Of a stretch of 64,000 nt of DNA, positions 8,607 through 16,270 are shown one piece after another. Position 1 is the first letter of the stretch; every line of letters starts with the position of its first letter. The notes beneath the pieces are model-generated. The model saw only the letters and a program-made list of their open reading frames with translations. It ran no database searches and was not told the DNA's origin. Position numbers and translations under genes: made by a program. The stretch is from assembly GCA_965227905.1 (NCBI GenBank), contig OZ245780.1, positions 4,774,001 to 4,838,000 on the forward strand, read 5' to 3'. This stretch comes from CBDDHT01 sp965227905 (GTDB lineage Bacteria; Pseudomonadota; Alphaproteobacteria; Rhizobiales; Methyloligellaceae).

Positions 8607-9713
8607 TCAGGATACCGGGATGGCCCGTCTCGCGGGCTCGGAGATAAACTCAGTGAGTCCTGGCAGCAGTCTCATCAACATACCGGGTGCGTCATTTCGG
8701 CGAGGACCACCGACAATCATGACCATCCGGGTTCGTTCGATCCCCGATGGCCAAGCGTCCAGAAAATGCTGCGGGCTCGACAGATGACCGACGACGTGGA
8801 TCTCTCGCGGGCGGCCCGGATGTCCGGCAATCTCCACGAGTCCCTTGATGCGCAGGAGATCCACGCCAAATGACGCTTGCAAGGTCTCGATGGCATGCTC
8901 CAGTGCCTGCGGATCGACAGGCCCGTTCGCGGAGAAACAAAAGGCCGTCGCAGCGTCGCCGTGCTGATTGACATCGTGCGCGTGGTCGTGATGGCGGTCG
9001 TGTCCGTGCGGCGTCTCACCACCATGCTCTCCGGCCAACGTGGTGCGTGTGGTTTGTTGCGATTGCGCCGGGTCGCTCTTTATGGCGGACTGGCCGGAGA
9101 CCGGAAGCGAGAACACCGTATCGGCCGTGGCCTCGCTCACGAGCCGCACCGGGGCTGTCGGATTCCGTTGAGCAAGAAGCCGTTTCAGTTTCTCGAGATC
9201 GCGCCGCGATACCGGATCCAGCGCCAGATCGCTCTTGGTTACAAGCAGCAGATCGGCGACGGCAACCTGGCGCTGAGCTTCCTTGAACCTTTCGATCACG
9301 TCGGCACCGAACACGGTATCAACCAGGGTCACCATGCCATTCAGCACAAACCGATTCAACATGGCGTTACTGCCCATAAAGGTCTGCAAGAGAGGCAGCG
9401 GGTCGGCTAGCCCCGTCGTCTCGATGACAACACGGCTGAAGGATGGACCGGCACCGCGATCCGCCTCGTCGAGCAAACGTTGCAGGGTAAGCCGAACATC
9501 TCCCGAGACCGTGCAACAGAGACAACCAGTCGTCATCTCGACGGCCCGCTCGTCCGCGCGCGCGACGAGAGAGCCGTCAATTCCGGCTGCGCCGAATTCG
9601 TTGACGATCACTGCTGTGTCCCCAAATCCCCGTTCGGACATCAATCGATTGAGGAACGTGGTCTTCCCGGCCCCAAGAAATCCGGTCAGGATTGTGACGG
9701 GAATGCGCGTCAC
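8607..9713 (-). CDS. CobW/COG0523 family GTPase, probable zinc metallochaperone
   Basis: 368 residues. The G-domain has a Walker A GFLGAGKTT at 11-19, the diagnostic CLCC metal motif at 64-67, and TKSD at 159-162. A His/Asp-rich loop occupies 230-251 (GHDRHHDHAHDVNQH). A CobW C-terminal domain follows. COG0523 GTPases deliver metals; Zur-regulated members handle zinc during starvation. The GTG start at 9713 has GGAGGAG upstream; a longer frame reaching 9872 is rejected because it overlaps the upstream gene. It lies 67 bases downstream of a truncated DUF1826 gene and shares its Zur box at 10414-10425. The C-terminus is short and ends in an unusual EPARRAIPVS. Confidence 0.88.
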   Translation of the reverse strand: MTRIPVTILTGFLGAGKTTFLNRLMSERGFGDTAVIVNEFGAAGIDGSLVARADERAVEMTTGCLCCTVSGDVRLTLQRLLDEADRGAGPSFSRVVIETTGLADPLPLLQTFMGSNAMLNRFVLNGMVTLVDTVFGADVIERFKEAQRQVAVADLLLVTKSDLALDPVSRRDLEKLKRLLAQRNPTAPVRLVSEATADTVFSLPVSGQSAIKSDPAQSQQTTRTTLAGEHGGETPHGHDRHHDHAHDVNQHGDAATAFCFSANGPVDPQALEHAIETLQASFGVDLLRIKGLVEIAGHPGRPREIHVVGHLSSPQHFLDAWPSGIERTRMVMIVGGPRRNDAPGMLMRLLPGLTEFISEPARRAIPVS

Positions 9714-9780
9714 GATCTCTCCTCCCCCGGAATCTGTTTCGACCAGTGCATGAGGACTTTCATTCTCCGGTTGCCACGCA

Positions 9781-10230
9781 TCAATGCACTTCTTCCCGGT
9801 CAGGCATTGGATCCAATGCGACGACCAGCCGATTAAACACCGTATCGATGTAGAAGTTCGAACATGGATCATGTGTGATCACGTCCAACCGGAGTGTAAG
9901 ATGTTGCACAGACATCAGTCCCGCGAACGCATCACTCAACGCTGCGATTTCATTGATCAGGCACTGGCGACCGGAACCGTGCGGAACGCCCGAACCATCG
10001 CAGACCGCTTCAATAGCATCGCGGACTGACTGCGGTTGCAGGATCATACGCGCACGAGGCAAGGCAGCTGGATCAAGCTGGTTGATCCAGCCCTGTAACT
10101 CCGGAACGAGTTGGCGCCGCAACACTACCGAGGCAACTCCGGGGCGCTGAATGGTGCCAAGACCGTCCGGAGATTCGGTGATGCTGACTTCGATGGCGGC
10201 ATCCGACAACCGATGTCTATTCGTTTGCAT
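9781..10230 (-). CDS. Truncated DUF1826 protein
   Basis: 149 residues that align over most of their length with the first 135 or so residues of the full DUF1826 protein at 20943-21596 (shared pattern PGVASVVLRRQ/PGVTLALWQRR, then LTLRLDVITHDPC/LELRLEAIRTDAC). After NRLVVALDP the reading frame ends. The C-terminal third is absent, and the HYDN motif of the other copy reads YID here. It may be a functional N-terminal module or a decaying copy. The start is at ATG 10230, with GGAG 7 bases upstream. It heads an operon with the CobW GTPase and is divergent from zur across a Zur box. Confidence 0.72.
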   Translation of the reverse strand: MQTNRHRLSDAAIEVSITESPDGLGTIQRPGVASVVLRRQLVPELQGWINQLDPAALPRARMILQPQSVRDAIEAVCDGSGVPHGSGRQCLINEIAALSDAFAGLMSVQHLTLRLDVITHDPCSNFYIDTVFNRLVVALDPMPDREEVH

Positions 10231-10413
10231 GCGAACTCCAGCAATCATTTGAGTCTGGTTGACTGATCAATGATTGTCCACGCAGCACGGGAACATTCTC
10301 CATCGGCAAGATCACAGGATCGGCGGGGTGCGCAGTGCGCCGACTCAGGATCAGGCTTCTCTGCACGATAGGTGCTCCAATCGCACCCTCATTTGGCAAT
10401 TTCAGCTTCTACT

Positions 10414-10425
10414 ATGTTATAACAT
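10414..10425. promoter_or_regulatory. Zur box, divergent DUF1826-cobW / zur promoter
   Basis: A perfect 12-base palindrome, ATGTTATAACAT, in the 233-base gap between the truncated DUF1826 gene and zur. It sits 38 bases before the zur ATG, where it would allow autoregulation. The same core recurs upstream of the TonB-dependent receptor and the second DUF1826 gene. It agrees with the alphaproteobacterial Zur motif. Confidence 0.82.
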
Positions 10426-10463
10426 TACATCATCACTTTCATTGTTCAAATGCCGAGGTGACT

Positions 10464-10919
10464 ATGACCAAGCGGGGAGAGAAATTGCAGGCTGAAGTGC
10501 TCGCTGCGTTGCGTCGGCGCCGCAGCCCGCTGTCCGCCTATGATGTACTTTGGGAGTTGCGCCAGAACAGTCCGAAAATCGTGCCTCAAACGATCTATCG
10601 CGCTCTGGCAGCGCTGACTGATCGAGGGCAAGTCCATCGACTTGAGTCAATGAAAGCGTTCGTCGCCTGCCAATGCGACCAACACCAGCATGCATCGATT
10701 CTCTCGATCTGCGACGATTGCGGCGCGGTCGAGGAGCGCCTCGCGCCAAAGTTGCTCAAAGAGCTCTCCAGCATTGTAGGCCAATCTGGCTTCGTGCCGT
10801 CGCGGCATGTCATTGAAGTTCACGGTCTTTGCGCGTCATGCAGCGATCAGACTGAAAACGATGCGCAACAACCCGCCGAAGCTTGCACCAGTACACGGAA
10901 CATGAGGCCTCAACCGTAA
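10464..10919 (+). CDS. zur: Zinc uptake regulator Zur (Fur family)
   Basis: 151 residues. The N-terminal winged helix spans about 1-62 (PLSAYDVLWELRQ, then VPQTIYRALAALTDRGQVHRLES). The C-terminal metal and dimer domain carries the two structural CxxC pairs, C83-C86 (CDDC) and C123-C126 (CASC), plus His74, His76 and His120 for sensing. Zur represses zinc-uptake and zinc-sparing genes when zinc is bound. The ATG at 10464 follows a GAGGTG site. The gene context (CobW GTPase, ZnuD-like receptor, DUF1826) and the palindromes support Zur over Fur. It is convergent with the receptor gene. Confidence 0.92.
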   Translation: MTKRGEKLQAEVLAALRRRRSPLSAYDVLWELRQNSPKIVPQTIYRALAALTDRGQVHRLESMKAFVACQCDQHQHASILSICDDCGAVEERLAPKLLKELSSIVGQSGFVPSRHVIEVHGLCASCSDQTENDAQQPAEACTSTRNMRPQP

Positions 10920-10991
10920 CCCTGTTTCTTCAAGCGAGGCGCAACCGCTCATCTTCGTTGGTACCGATTGACTCAACCAACTGCTCCCCAT

Positions 10992-11049
10992 CCCAACCAC
11001 CCAGCAATTGTACCCTTCGGATGATTGGGCTGGAGATTGGGTGGTTGGG
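10992..11049. terminator. Long-stem hairpin between convergent zur and receptor genes
   Basis: CCCAACCACCCA at 10992-11003 is perfectly complementary to TGGGTGGTTGGG at 11038-11049, with a 34-base loop. It is followed by a G-run rather than T-runs. It sits between the 3' ends of zur and the receptor gene, so a bidirectional transcription stop or RNA-stability hairpin is likely. Confidence 0.5.
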
Positions 11050-11088
11050 TCGGGGGGGATTGTGATTCCTGTGTTTTGCCGAATCTCT

Positions 11089-13245
11089 CTAGTTCAACTT
11101 GAGCTTCGCCTTTAGCAGGACGCTGCGCCCTTGCAACAGCACATCGTCCTTCTTGAAAGACGAGTGATTGCGAACATCATCGTCGAGAAGGTTCTTGCCG
11201 ACGATCCCGAAACTCAGGCGCGGCTGTCCGTTACTCTCTTCTTCGAGCGGAACGCTGTAGTTGACCTCCGCATTGAGGAGTGTGTAGCTGCTCGTCGGCG
11301 TTTCACGCTCGCCGATCTCGTCCTGCCTGAATGCATGCAGCACATTCACGCGTGCCGTCACGTTCCGATCGCGGTAGTACACGCCGCCACCAAGCCGCAT
11401 CGGTGGGATGCGCGGCACATTGGTGCCGTCGTTAAATGAAGCGTTCACCACATCGAACTGACCGTCGATACCGAAAGTTCCGTTCCAGACCGATGCAATG
11501 TCCAGTTCACCAAAGAACTCACCGCCATAGTGCGTCGCGTCTCTCTGAGAGAACAGGATCTGCTGAAGCTCGTCTTCGACGCCACAGTCGGCGAACTCCT
11601 CGCCGCATTCGACGCCGGTGAAGTCCTTGAAGATGAAGCCGTCATACTCCGTGTAGTAGATCGTTCCATCGACGCGAAAGCGCCCTTGTGCCCTGCGGAG
11701 ACCGAATTCGACCGAATGCGCGGCTTCGATCTGGAGGTTCGGATCACCGATTTCGAATGTGGCTGTCGCTTCGTGCGGTCCTCGTGAGAATAGCTCGGCT
11801 GCTTCGGGAGCGCGTTCGACATATTGTCCCGTCAGGCTTGCAACAACACCGGCACCAAGTGTCTTGAGAACGCCGACACTGGCGCTCGTCGGTGTAAATT
11901 CCAGGTCTCGTGGATCATCACCGGGTTCGTCCGGCGGCGGCAAGAAACCGGGCGGGAAGACGCCGGCGGTACCGGTCACGTTCACATGCTCGACTCGTGC
12001 AGCCGCCTGGAACTTCAGCGTCGGTGTCGTCTCAAGTTCCTTGAAAATAAAGCCGGCAATGGTCTCGGTCTTGGAGGGCAACAGAAGTTCACCGGCCTCC
12101 CCGTCGCCACTAAGATCCCGATCGCCGATCTGCAAGCCCAGGGCCGTGGTCAACTCACCTATGCCAGTTGTCACGGGCCGCAGTAGCACCTCCGTGCGCG
12201 CCTCGCGCTGATCGTTGATGAATGTCGAGCCGACGCGGCGGGCGCCCGTATCCTCATCCAGGGCGATTTCGTCATGTTCGTAGTCGGTAATGCCGAACCA
12301 CAGTTTGACCGCTTGGATTGGACCACTGAGCGGACGAAACTCACCCTTACCCGTCAGTTTGGTCTGCTGGAGATCGATCGAAACTTCGCGTTCTTCCGAC
12401 TCGCCTCCGGGAATGCCATAAACGCTTTCATATCGCGAAACCGACAGGCCGAAGAAACCCTGATCGAACACGACGGAACCACCCAAGGCCGCACCATTGG
12501 ATTCGTAGAATGAGTTCGCCTGCGTGCCTGGCGCATCTGGAATGGAATAGTCATTGCCTTCTCGCGCAAACGCGTCGATGTGAAAAGCGAGATTGCCTTC
12601 GCCGCCTTCCGCCATGACCGCACCCTCTGTGCCTTCATCGACGCTGCTGTAGGTTCCGACAGACTTGAACCGATAGAAACTGCCTCCGGGAATCCGATCC
12701 GGAATGCGCCCATTGGTGGCGCTCACAACGCCGCCAATCGCCTGTGAACCCCAGCGCAAGGTGGCCGGTCCGCGAATGATCTCTATCTTGTCCTGATTGA
12801 GCGGGTCGATCGGAACGGCGTGGTCCTCGCTCACGTCCGACACGCCATGGGCACCGATGCCGTTCTCCTGAATACGCACTCGGAAATTGTCGAGGCCACG
12901 GATGATCGGTCGGCTGGCGCCTGGCGCAAACGTAGAGGATGTCACGCCTGGTTTGGTGAAGACCGTGTCGCCGAGTGTGCGCGATCGGTCGAGCTCGATT
13001 TGATCCGCCGTAATAACAGTGACGGCCGAAAAGGTTTGGTCCGCGATGATCACACCGGGAACGGTCGTGACGTCCTCAGTGGAAACATCCGCTGTGCTGG
13101 TTTGGACCGGAGCAGCAATCGGACTCGGTGCCGATACGACGATTTCAGGAAGTGCCACCTGGCTATGGCCCTCGGTCGTACCCCACACAGTGGCTGCTAC
13201 TGCTAGAACACTGACCTGACTCAGCAAACGCGACTTACTCGACAT
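11089..13245 (-). CDS. TonB-dependent outer-membrane receptor, ZnuD-like
   Basis: 718 residues. A signal peptide covers about 1-29, with the TonB box PEIVVSA at 33-39. A plug domain follows (TVFTKPGVTSSTFAPGASRP, IIRGLDNFRVRIQENGIGAH, DKIEIIRGPATLRWGSQAIGG), then a 22-strand barrel. The plug resembles ZnuD zinc receptors. The start at 13245 has AAGGAG upstream. A 17-base Zur palindrome lies 48 bases before it, which is the main reason to call zinc as substrate. The last residue is Asn rather than the usual aromatic. ExbB, ExbD and TonB to drive it are encoded 1.1-4.3 kb away. Confidence 0.87.
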   Translation of the reverse strand: MSSKSRLLSQVSVLAVAATVWGTTEGHSQVALPEIVVSAPSPIAAPVQTSTADVSTEDVTTVPGVIIADQTFSAVTVITADQIELDRSRTLGDTVFTKPGVTSSTFAPGASRPIIRGLDNFRVRIQENGIGAHGVSDVSEDHAVPIDPLNQDKIEIIRGPATLRWGSQAIGGVVSATNGRIPDRIPGGSFYRFKSVGTYSSVDEGTEGAVMAEGGEGNLAFHIDAFAREGNDYSIPDAPGTQANSFYESNGAALGGSVVFDQGFFGLSVSRYESVYGIPGGESEEREVSIDLQQTKLTGKGEFRPLSGPIQAVKLWFGITDYEHDEIALDEDTGARRVGSTFINDQREARTEVLLRPVTTGIGELTTALGLQIGDRDLSGDGEAGELLLPSKTETIAGFIFKELETTPTLKFQAAARVEHVNVTGTAGVFPPGFLPPPDEPGDDPRDLEFTPTSASVGVLKTLGAGVVASLTGQYVERAPEAAELFSRGPHEATATFEIGDPNLQIEAAHSVEFGLRRAQGRFRVDGTIYYTEYDGFIFKDFTGVECGEEFADCGVEDELQQILFSQRDATHYGGEFFGELDIASVWNGTFGIDGQFDVVNASFNDGTNVPRIPPMRLGGGVYYRDRNVTARVNVLHAFRQDEIGERETPTSSYTLLNAEVNYSVPLEEESNGQPRLSFGIVGKNLLDDDVRNHSSFKKDDVLLQGRSVLLKAKLKLN

Positions 13246-13292
13246 CGTGCAACTCCTTATTTCGCCATAGCCGATGGCATTTGGAATTTGCA

Positions 13293-13309
13293 ATGTTATA
13301 ATATAACAT
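13293..13309. promoter_or_regulatory. Zur box upstream of the TonB-dependent receptor
   Basis: ATGTTATA-A-TATAACAT, two perfect 8-base arms around one base, 48 bases upstream of the receptor start. It contains the same half-site as the boxes at 10414 and 21791 but is spaced slightly wider. Confidence 0.8.
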
Positions 13310-13922
13310 CAGCGTGTTTCAGCAGTAACAGCCGAGGATTGCCCCATCAATGAATTGCTTGTTTCCGGGAGAAATTCCGTCTCCGTCTGTGACAAAAATG
13401 TAACTTTAACTGGATTGCCGCTGGCAGTTGGCGGAAAGAGTTGGACAGGGAAGCGTTGGACTTGCGGGTCGAAGAACACCGGTGGCACGATCTCGCCAAT
13501 CAGCAGTCAGGCGATCCGTTCCTGTTCCTGCAGCCCCGGCGACATGGCCGCAATCTCAGACTGCTGATTGCCTATATCCGGTCATCACCATATTGCCGAA
13601 GTAACAACTGAATTGAGCATGGCTGTATGAAAGCGAACAGACTACCAGTTGTCCCAAAAGATGAATTCGGGGGAGACAAAATGAAGCAATGATCGCAGGG
13701 CCAGTTCAAGTTCAATCACGGGTGCAGTATCTGCTACAAGGCCGGTCGCCTTGTCCGCGTATGGTCGCCCACCGTCACCGCCCGGGCCAGGCCGAGCTGA
13801 AGTTGGACAATTCATTTGTGTCGCAGCCGGATCAGTGGAACGAGACGACGAGATCCACGGCAACGAGAGAAAAGCACGATTGGCGAACAGTTCAGGAATT
13901 TCGAAATGCTGAGTGAGCACCC
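13310..13922. other. Gene-poor gap between receptor promoter and TonB cluster
   Basis: No convincing gene. A plus-strand frame is open from about 13391 to a TGA at 13609-13611 and reads like protein (for example WRKELDREALDLRVEEHRWHD, then FLFLQPRRHGRNLRLL), but it has no start codon or ribosome site and may be a gene remnant. The second half shows no structure I can name. Confidence 0.4.
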
Positions 13923-14363
13923 ATGTCAATGAGCAGAATTCTAACCGCGGTGATTGTTGCCGCAGGCATTCTTGTCGGTCCCGCCGTTGCTGCCGATAAG
14001 AAATCGACGCCCGAGAAACAGCTTGCGGTCGAGTTGAACAATATGAACGCCGTTAAGTCGGCATGCCGGGTCACCTTCATGATCGGCAACAAGCTCGGCG
14101 TACCCATCGAGGATCTGGCCTTCGAGCTAGTGCTGTTCGGAAAAGACCAGAAGGTACTGACGTTGTTGCGAGTGAACGCAGGTCGGATGCCAATCAACAA
14201 ATCCCGCGTGAAACAATTCGATCTCAAAGCGATCAAGTGCGCCAACGTCTCACATATTCTTCTGAACGATGTCACACGTTGCAAAGGTGAGTCTCTAACC
14301 CCTCATGGCTGCCTGACCGCAACCAAGCCGACGTCCAGGCTTAAAGTCGGGTTCATTTTCTAG
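13923..14363 (+). CDS. Secreted protein of unknown function upstream of exbB
   Basis: 146 residues. A signal peptide of about 23 residues ends in AVAA. The mature part has a beta-rich look (FELVLFGKDQKVLTLLRVNA, then VKQFDLKAIKCANVSHILLNDV) and four cysteines, at or near SACRV, KCAN, TRCK and HGCL, which could form disulfides. It ends 10 bases before exbB on the same strand, so it is very probably the first gene of the TonB operon. Similar small exported proteins sit beside exbB in other alphaproteobacteria as far as I recall. I assign no function. Confidence 0.7.
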   Translation: MSMSRILTAVIVAAGILVGPAVAADKKSTPEKQLAVELNNMNAVKSACRVTFMIGNKLGVPIEDLAFELVLFGKDQKVLTLLRVNAGRMPINKSRVKQFDLKAIKCANVSHILLNDVTRCKGESLTPHGCLTATKPTSRLKVGFIF

Positions 14364-14373
14364 GAGTGACTCG

Positions 14374-15315
14374 ATGACTGTTCAATTGGCTCAGTTGGCG
14401 CCGGACGGCACCGAACAAAACGATGTGAGCCCGAGTCCTGAGCAGCCTACGGCCGCGCCAACGCAACCGGATGCAGACAAGGTTGCATCGCCGGGCAATC
14501 CGCAGGCATCCGAGCAATCCCTGCCGGCATTGGAAGGGCACGCCACCCAACCCGATAGCGCCGAACCCGCCGTGTCGGCTTGGAGCAGCTTCCTCGATCG
14601 CGTAACATCGATGCAGCAATTCGACTTCGAAAGCGCTTATCAGTTGCTGGAGCGCGGCGGGCCGGTCGTAGCGGTCATCGGAGTTCTTTCGGTTGTTTCC
14701 CTGGCCGTCATTTTCCTCAAAGGGTTCCAGTTCTTCACGCTGGGCATCGGTCGCGGCGGCGGGATTGAGGCGGCTTTGGCAAGCTGGTTCGAACAGGATC
14801 GCGAACTTGCTCTGTCGCGACTGGCTCGCAAACGTAATCCGGCTGCCAAAGTTTTGCGCCATTCCATGAGCGGTCTCTCGCGCGGCATCGGTGAAGCCTT
14901 TGTGCGTGAGGACGCTGAACGTGTCGCACTCGGCTATCTGGCCTCTCTGCGACGCTATTTGCGCGTACTTGAATCGACCGCTCAGATCGCACCGCTGCTC
15001 GGTCTGTTCGGGACGGTTCTCGGTATGATGAGTGCGTTCCAAGTCTTGCATTCATCGGGTGCCGACACGGATCCGGCAGCGCTGGCCGGTGGTATATGGG
15101 TGGCGCTGATCACGACCTGTGTCGGTCTGGCGGTGGCGATACCGGCATCCTTCGCCCTGTATTGGTTCGAAAGCAGGATCGACCGCGAAAAGGCTTTCAT
15201 CGAGTCCTCTCAAACCAGCCTTTTCACACACCGTCTTTCCAATCCGGCAATCGGTCAGTCTGGGGATCAAACCCTTCTTTTGACCGCCTCGGGATCGCGC
15301 CATGCAGCTGAATGA
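14374..15315 (+). CDS. exbB: ExbB/TolQ-type proton channel subunit
   Basis: 313 residues. The first 95 are a Pro/Ala/Gln-rich extension, partly periplasmic. Three membrane helices follow at about 97-118, 204-224 and 240-264. The MotA/TolQ/ExbB core is clear: STAQIAPLLGLFGTVLGMM and GGIWVALITTCVGLAVAIP. ExbB with ExbD forms the proton-driven motor that energises TonB. The 3' end overlaps exbD by 14 bases. ExbB rather than TolQ is chosen because a TonB gene follows and no tolA, tolB or pal is present. Confidence 0.9.
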   Translation: MTVQLAQLAPDGTEQNDVSPSPEQPTAAPTQPDADKVASPGNPQASEQSLPALEGHATQPDSAEPAVSAWSSFLDRVTSMQQFDFESAYQLLERGGPVVAVIGVLSVVSLAVIFLKGFQFFTLGIGRGGGIEAALASWFEQDRELALSRLARKRNPAAKVLRHSMSGLSRGIGEAFVREDAERVALGYLASLRRYLRVLESTAQIAPLLGLFGTVLGMMSAFQVLHSSGADTDPAALAGGIWVALITTCVGLAVAIPASFALYWFESRIDREKAFIESSQTSLFTHRLSNPAIGQSGDQTLLLTASGSRHAAE

Positions 15316-15688
15316 AAAGAAGCGCCGACGACGGCGGTTGAATCTGACGCCGCTTATCGATGTGGTCTTTCTGCTGCTGGTCTTCTTTATGCTTGCCTCG
15401 ACCTTTCTCAAGTTTGGCACGGTCACGATCGATACGGCAGGCGCTGGCGGGGGTAAGGCGGACCTTTCAAAAATAGTGCTCGTTCATGTCGCGCCCGAGC
15501 GTCGCTATCGCGTCTCAGGCCGAGAGGTTCGCGAAACGGATTTGCCCGGCGCGCTTGGCGGGTTGATTTCCCAAGGGCGGACCGAGGCAGTTATCGTGAT
15601 GCATCGCGATACGACGGTCGACGACCTGGTTGCCGGACTCACACGCGTACGGCGTGCCGGCTTCGCGACAGTCCGCGTCGTCAACTGA
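15302..15688 (+). CDS. exbD: ExbD biopolymer transport protein, first copy
   Basis: 128 residues. Residues 14-37 hold the single membrane helix with the functional Asp (LTPLIDVVFLLLVFFMLAST). A periplasmic ExbD/TolR domain follows (ERRYRVSGREVRETDLPGAL, VIVMHRDTTVDDLVAGL, VRRAGFATVRVVN). The Asp in LIDVVF conducts protons through the ExbB pore. The ATG lies inside the end of exbB, which suggests coupled translation. It is one of two ExbD paralogues in the operon. Confidence 0.9.
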   Translation: MQLNEKKRRRRRLNLTPLIDVVFLLLVFFMLASTFLKFGTVTIDTAGAGGGKADLSKIVLVHVAPERRYRVSGREVRETDLPGALGGLISQGRTEAVIVMHRDTTVDDLVAGLTRVRRAGFATVRVVN

Positions 15689-15710
15689 TGCGTATTTCAG
15701 CGAGGAGCGA

Positions 15711-15842
15711 ATGACGATCGACAATCAAGACCGGCCCCTCGACACTCGGGTTCTTGCATCGTTCGCAATAGCCAGGAGGGCATCGGATCATCCGGACTCA
15801 GGCCATTGCGATTGGATTGCCGCCCTTTCGATTGGTGGCTGA
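15711..15842 (+). CDS. Possible small protein between the two exbD genes
   Basis: A 43-codon frame with a strong GAGGAG site 5 bases before the ATG at 15711. It ends 14 bases before the second exbD. The product (MTIDNQDRPLDTRVLASFAI..., ending AALSIGG) has no membrane segment and no recognised domain. The ribosome site and the fit between neighbours are the only support. It could be a translation-coupling leader peptide or the relic of an N-terminus. Confidence 0.35.
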   Translation: MTIDNQDRPLDTRVLASFAIARRASDHPDSGHCDWIAALSIGG

Positions 15843-15856
15843 CCGAAGGTGCTGTT

Positions 15857-16270
15857 ATGCGGCTGAATGATGACGCGAAAGACTATAAGCACGAAGCCGA
15901 TCTGACCGGACTGATCAATATCGTCTTTCTGATCCTTATTTTCTTCATTGTCGCTGGTGCCCTGCGCCCGCACTCGGCCCGGAACATCGAGCTCACGAAG
16001 GTCTCCGGCGATTCCATGAATGCCGTGGCTCCCGGCCGACTGATCGCCTATGCCGACGGACGCCTAACATACAGGGGCAAGGATTTGGGCCTGGATGATC
16101 TTGCGACCCTGGCTGCGGTCGACCGCGACTTGGACAAGAACCAGGTCTTTACCGTCGTTGCCGATGCCAGACTGGGGAGCGATGTGTTTCTCGGCGTGAC
16201 CCGCAGACTCCGCGCCGCCGGTTTCAAGTCGATCGTTGTGTTGTCCGAGCGCATAGGGCCAGAGCCATGA
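15857..16270 (+). CDS. exbD: ExbD biopolymer transport protein, second copy
   Basis: 137 residues. The membrane helix is at about 14-36, with the proton-relay position reading LTGLINIVFLILIFFIVAG: the usual Asp of LIDVVF is Asn here. A periplasmic ExbD domain follows (RLTYRGKDLGLDDLATLAAV, VFLGVTRRLRAAGFKSIVVL). Loss of the Asp means it probably cannot relay protons alone and would work as a heteromeric partner of the first ExbD. The ATG at 15857 has GAAGGTG upstream; an upstream TTG at 15806 is less likely. The stop overlaps the tonB start by 4 bases. Confidence 0.85.
   Translation: MRLNDDAKDYKHEADLTGLINIVFLILIFFIVAGALRPHSARNIELTKVSGDSMNAVAPGRLIAYADGRLTYRGKDLGLDDLATLAAVDRDLDKNQVFTVVADARLGSDVFLGVTRRLRAAGFKSIVVLSERIGPEP

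Noticed and set aside
9714..9872. N-terminal extension of the CobW GTPase
   Set aside because: It overlaps the DUF1826 gene, is not similar to CobW proteins, and a strong ribosome site lies just before GTG 9713.
13642..13929. A 95-codon minus-strand frame
   Set aside because: Low-complexity product, no ribosome site, and it overlaps the start of the secreted-protein gene.
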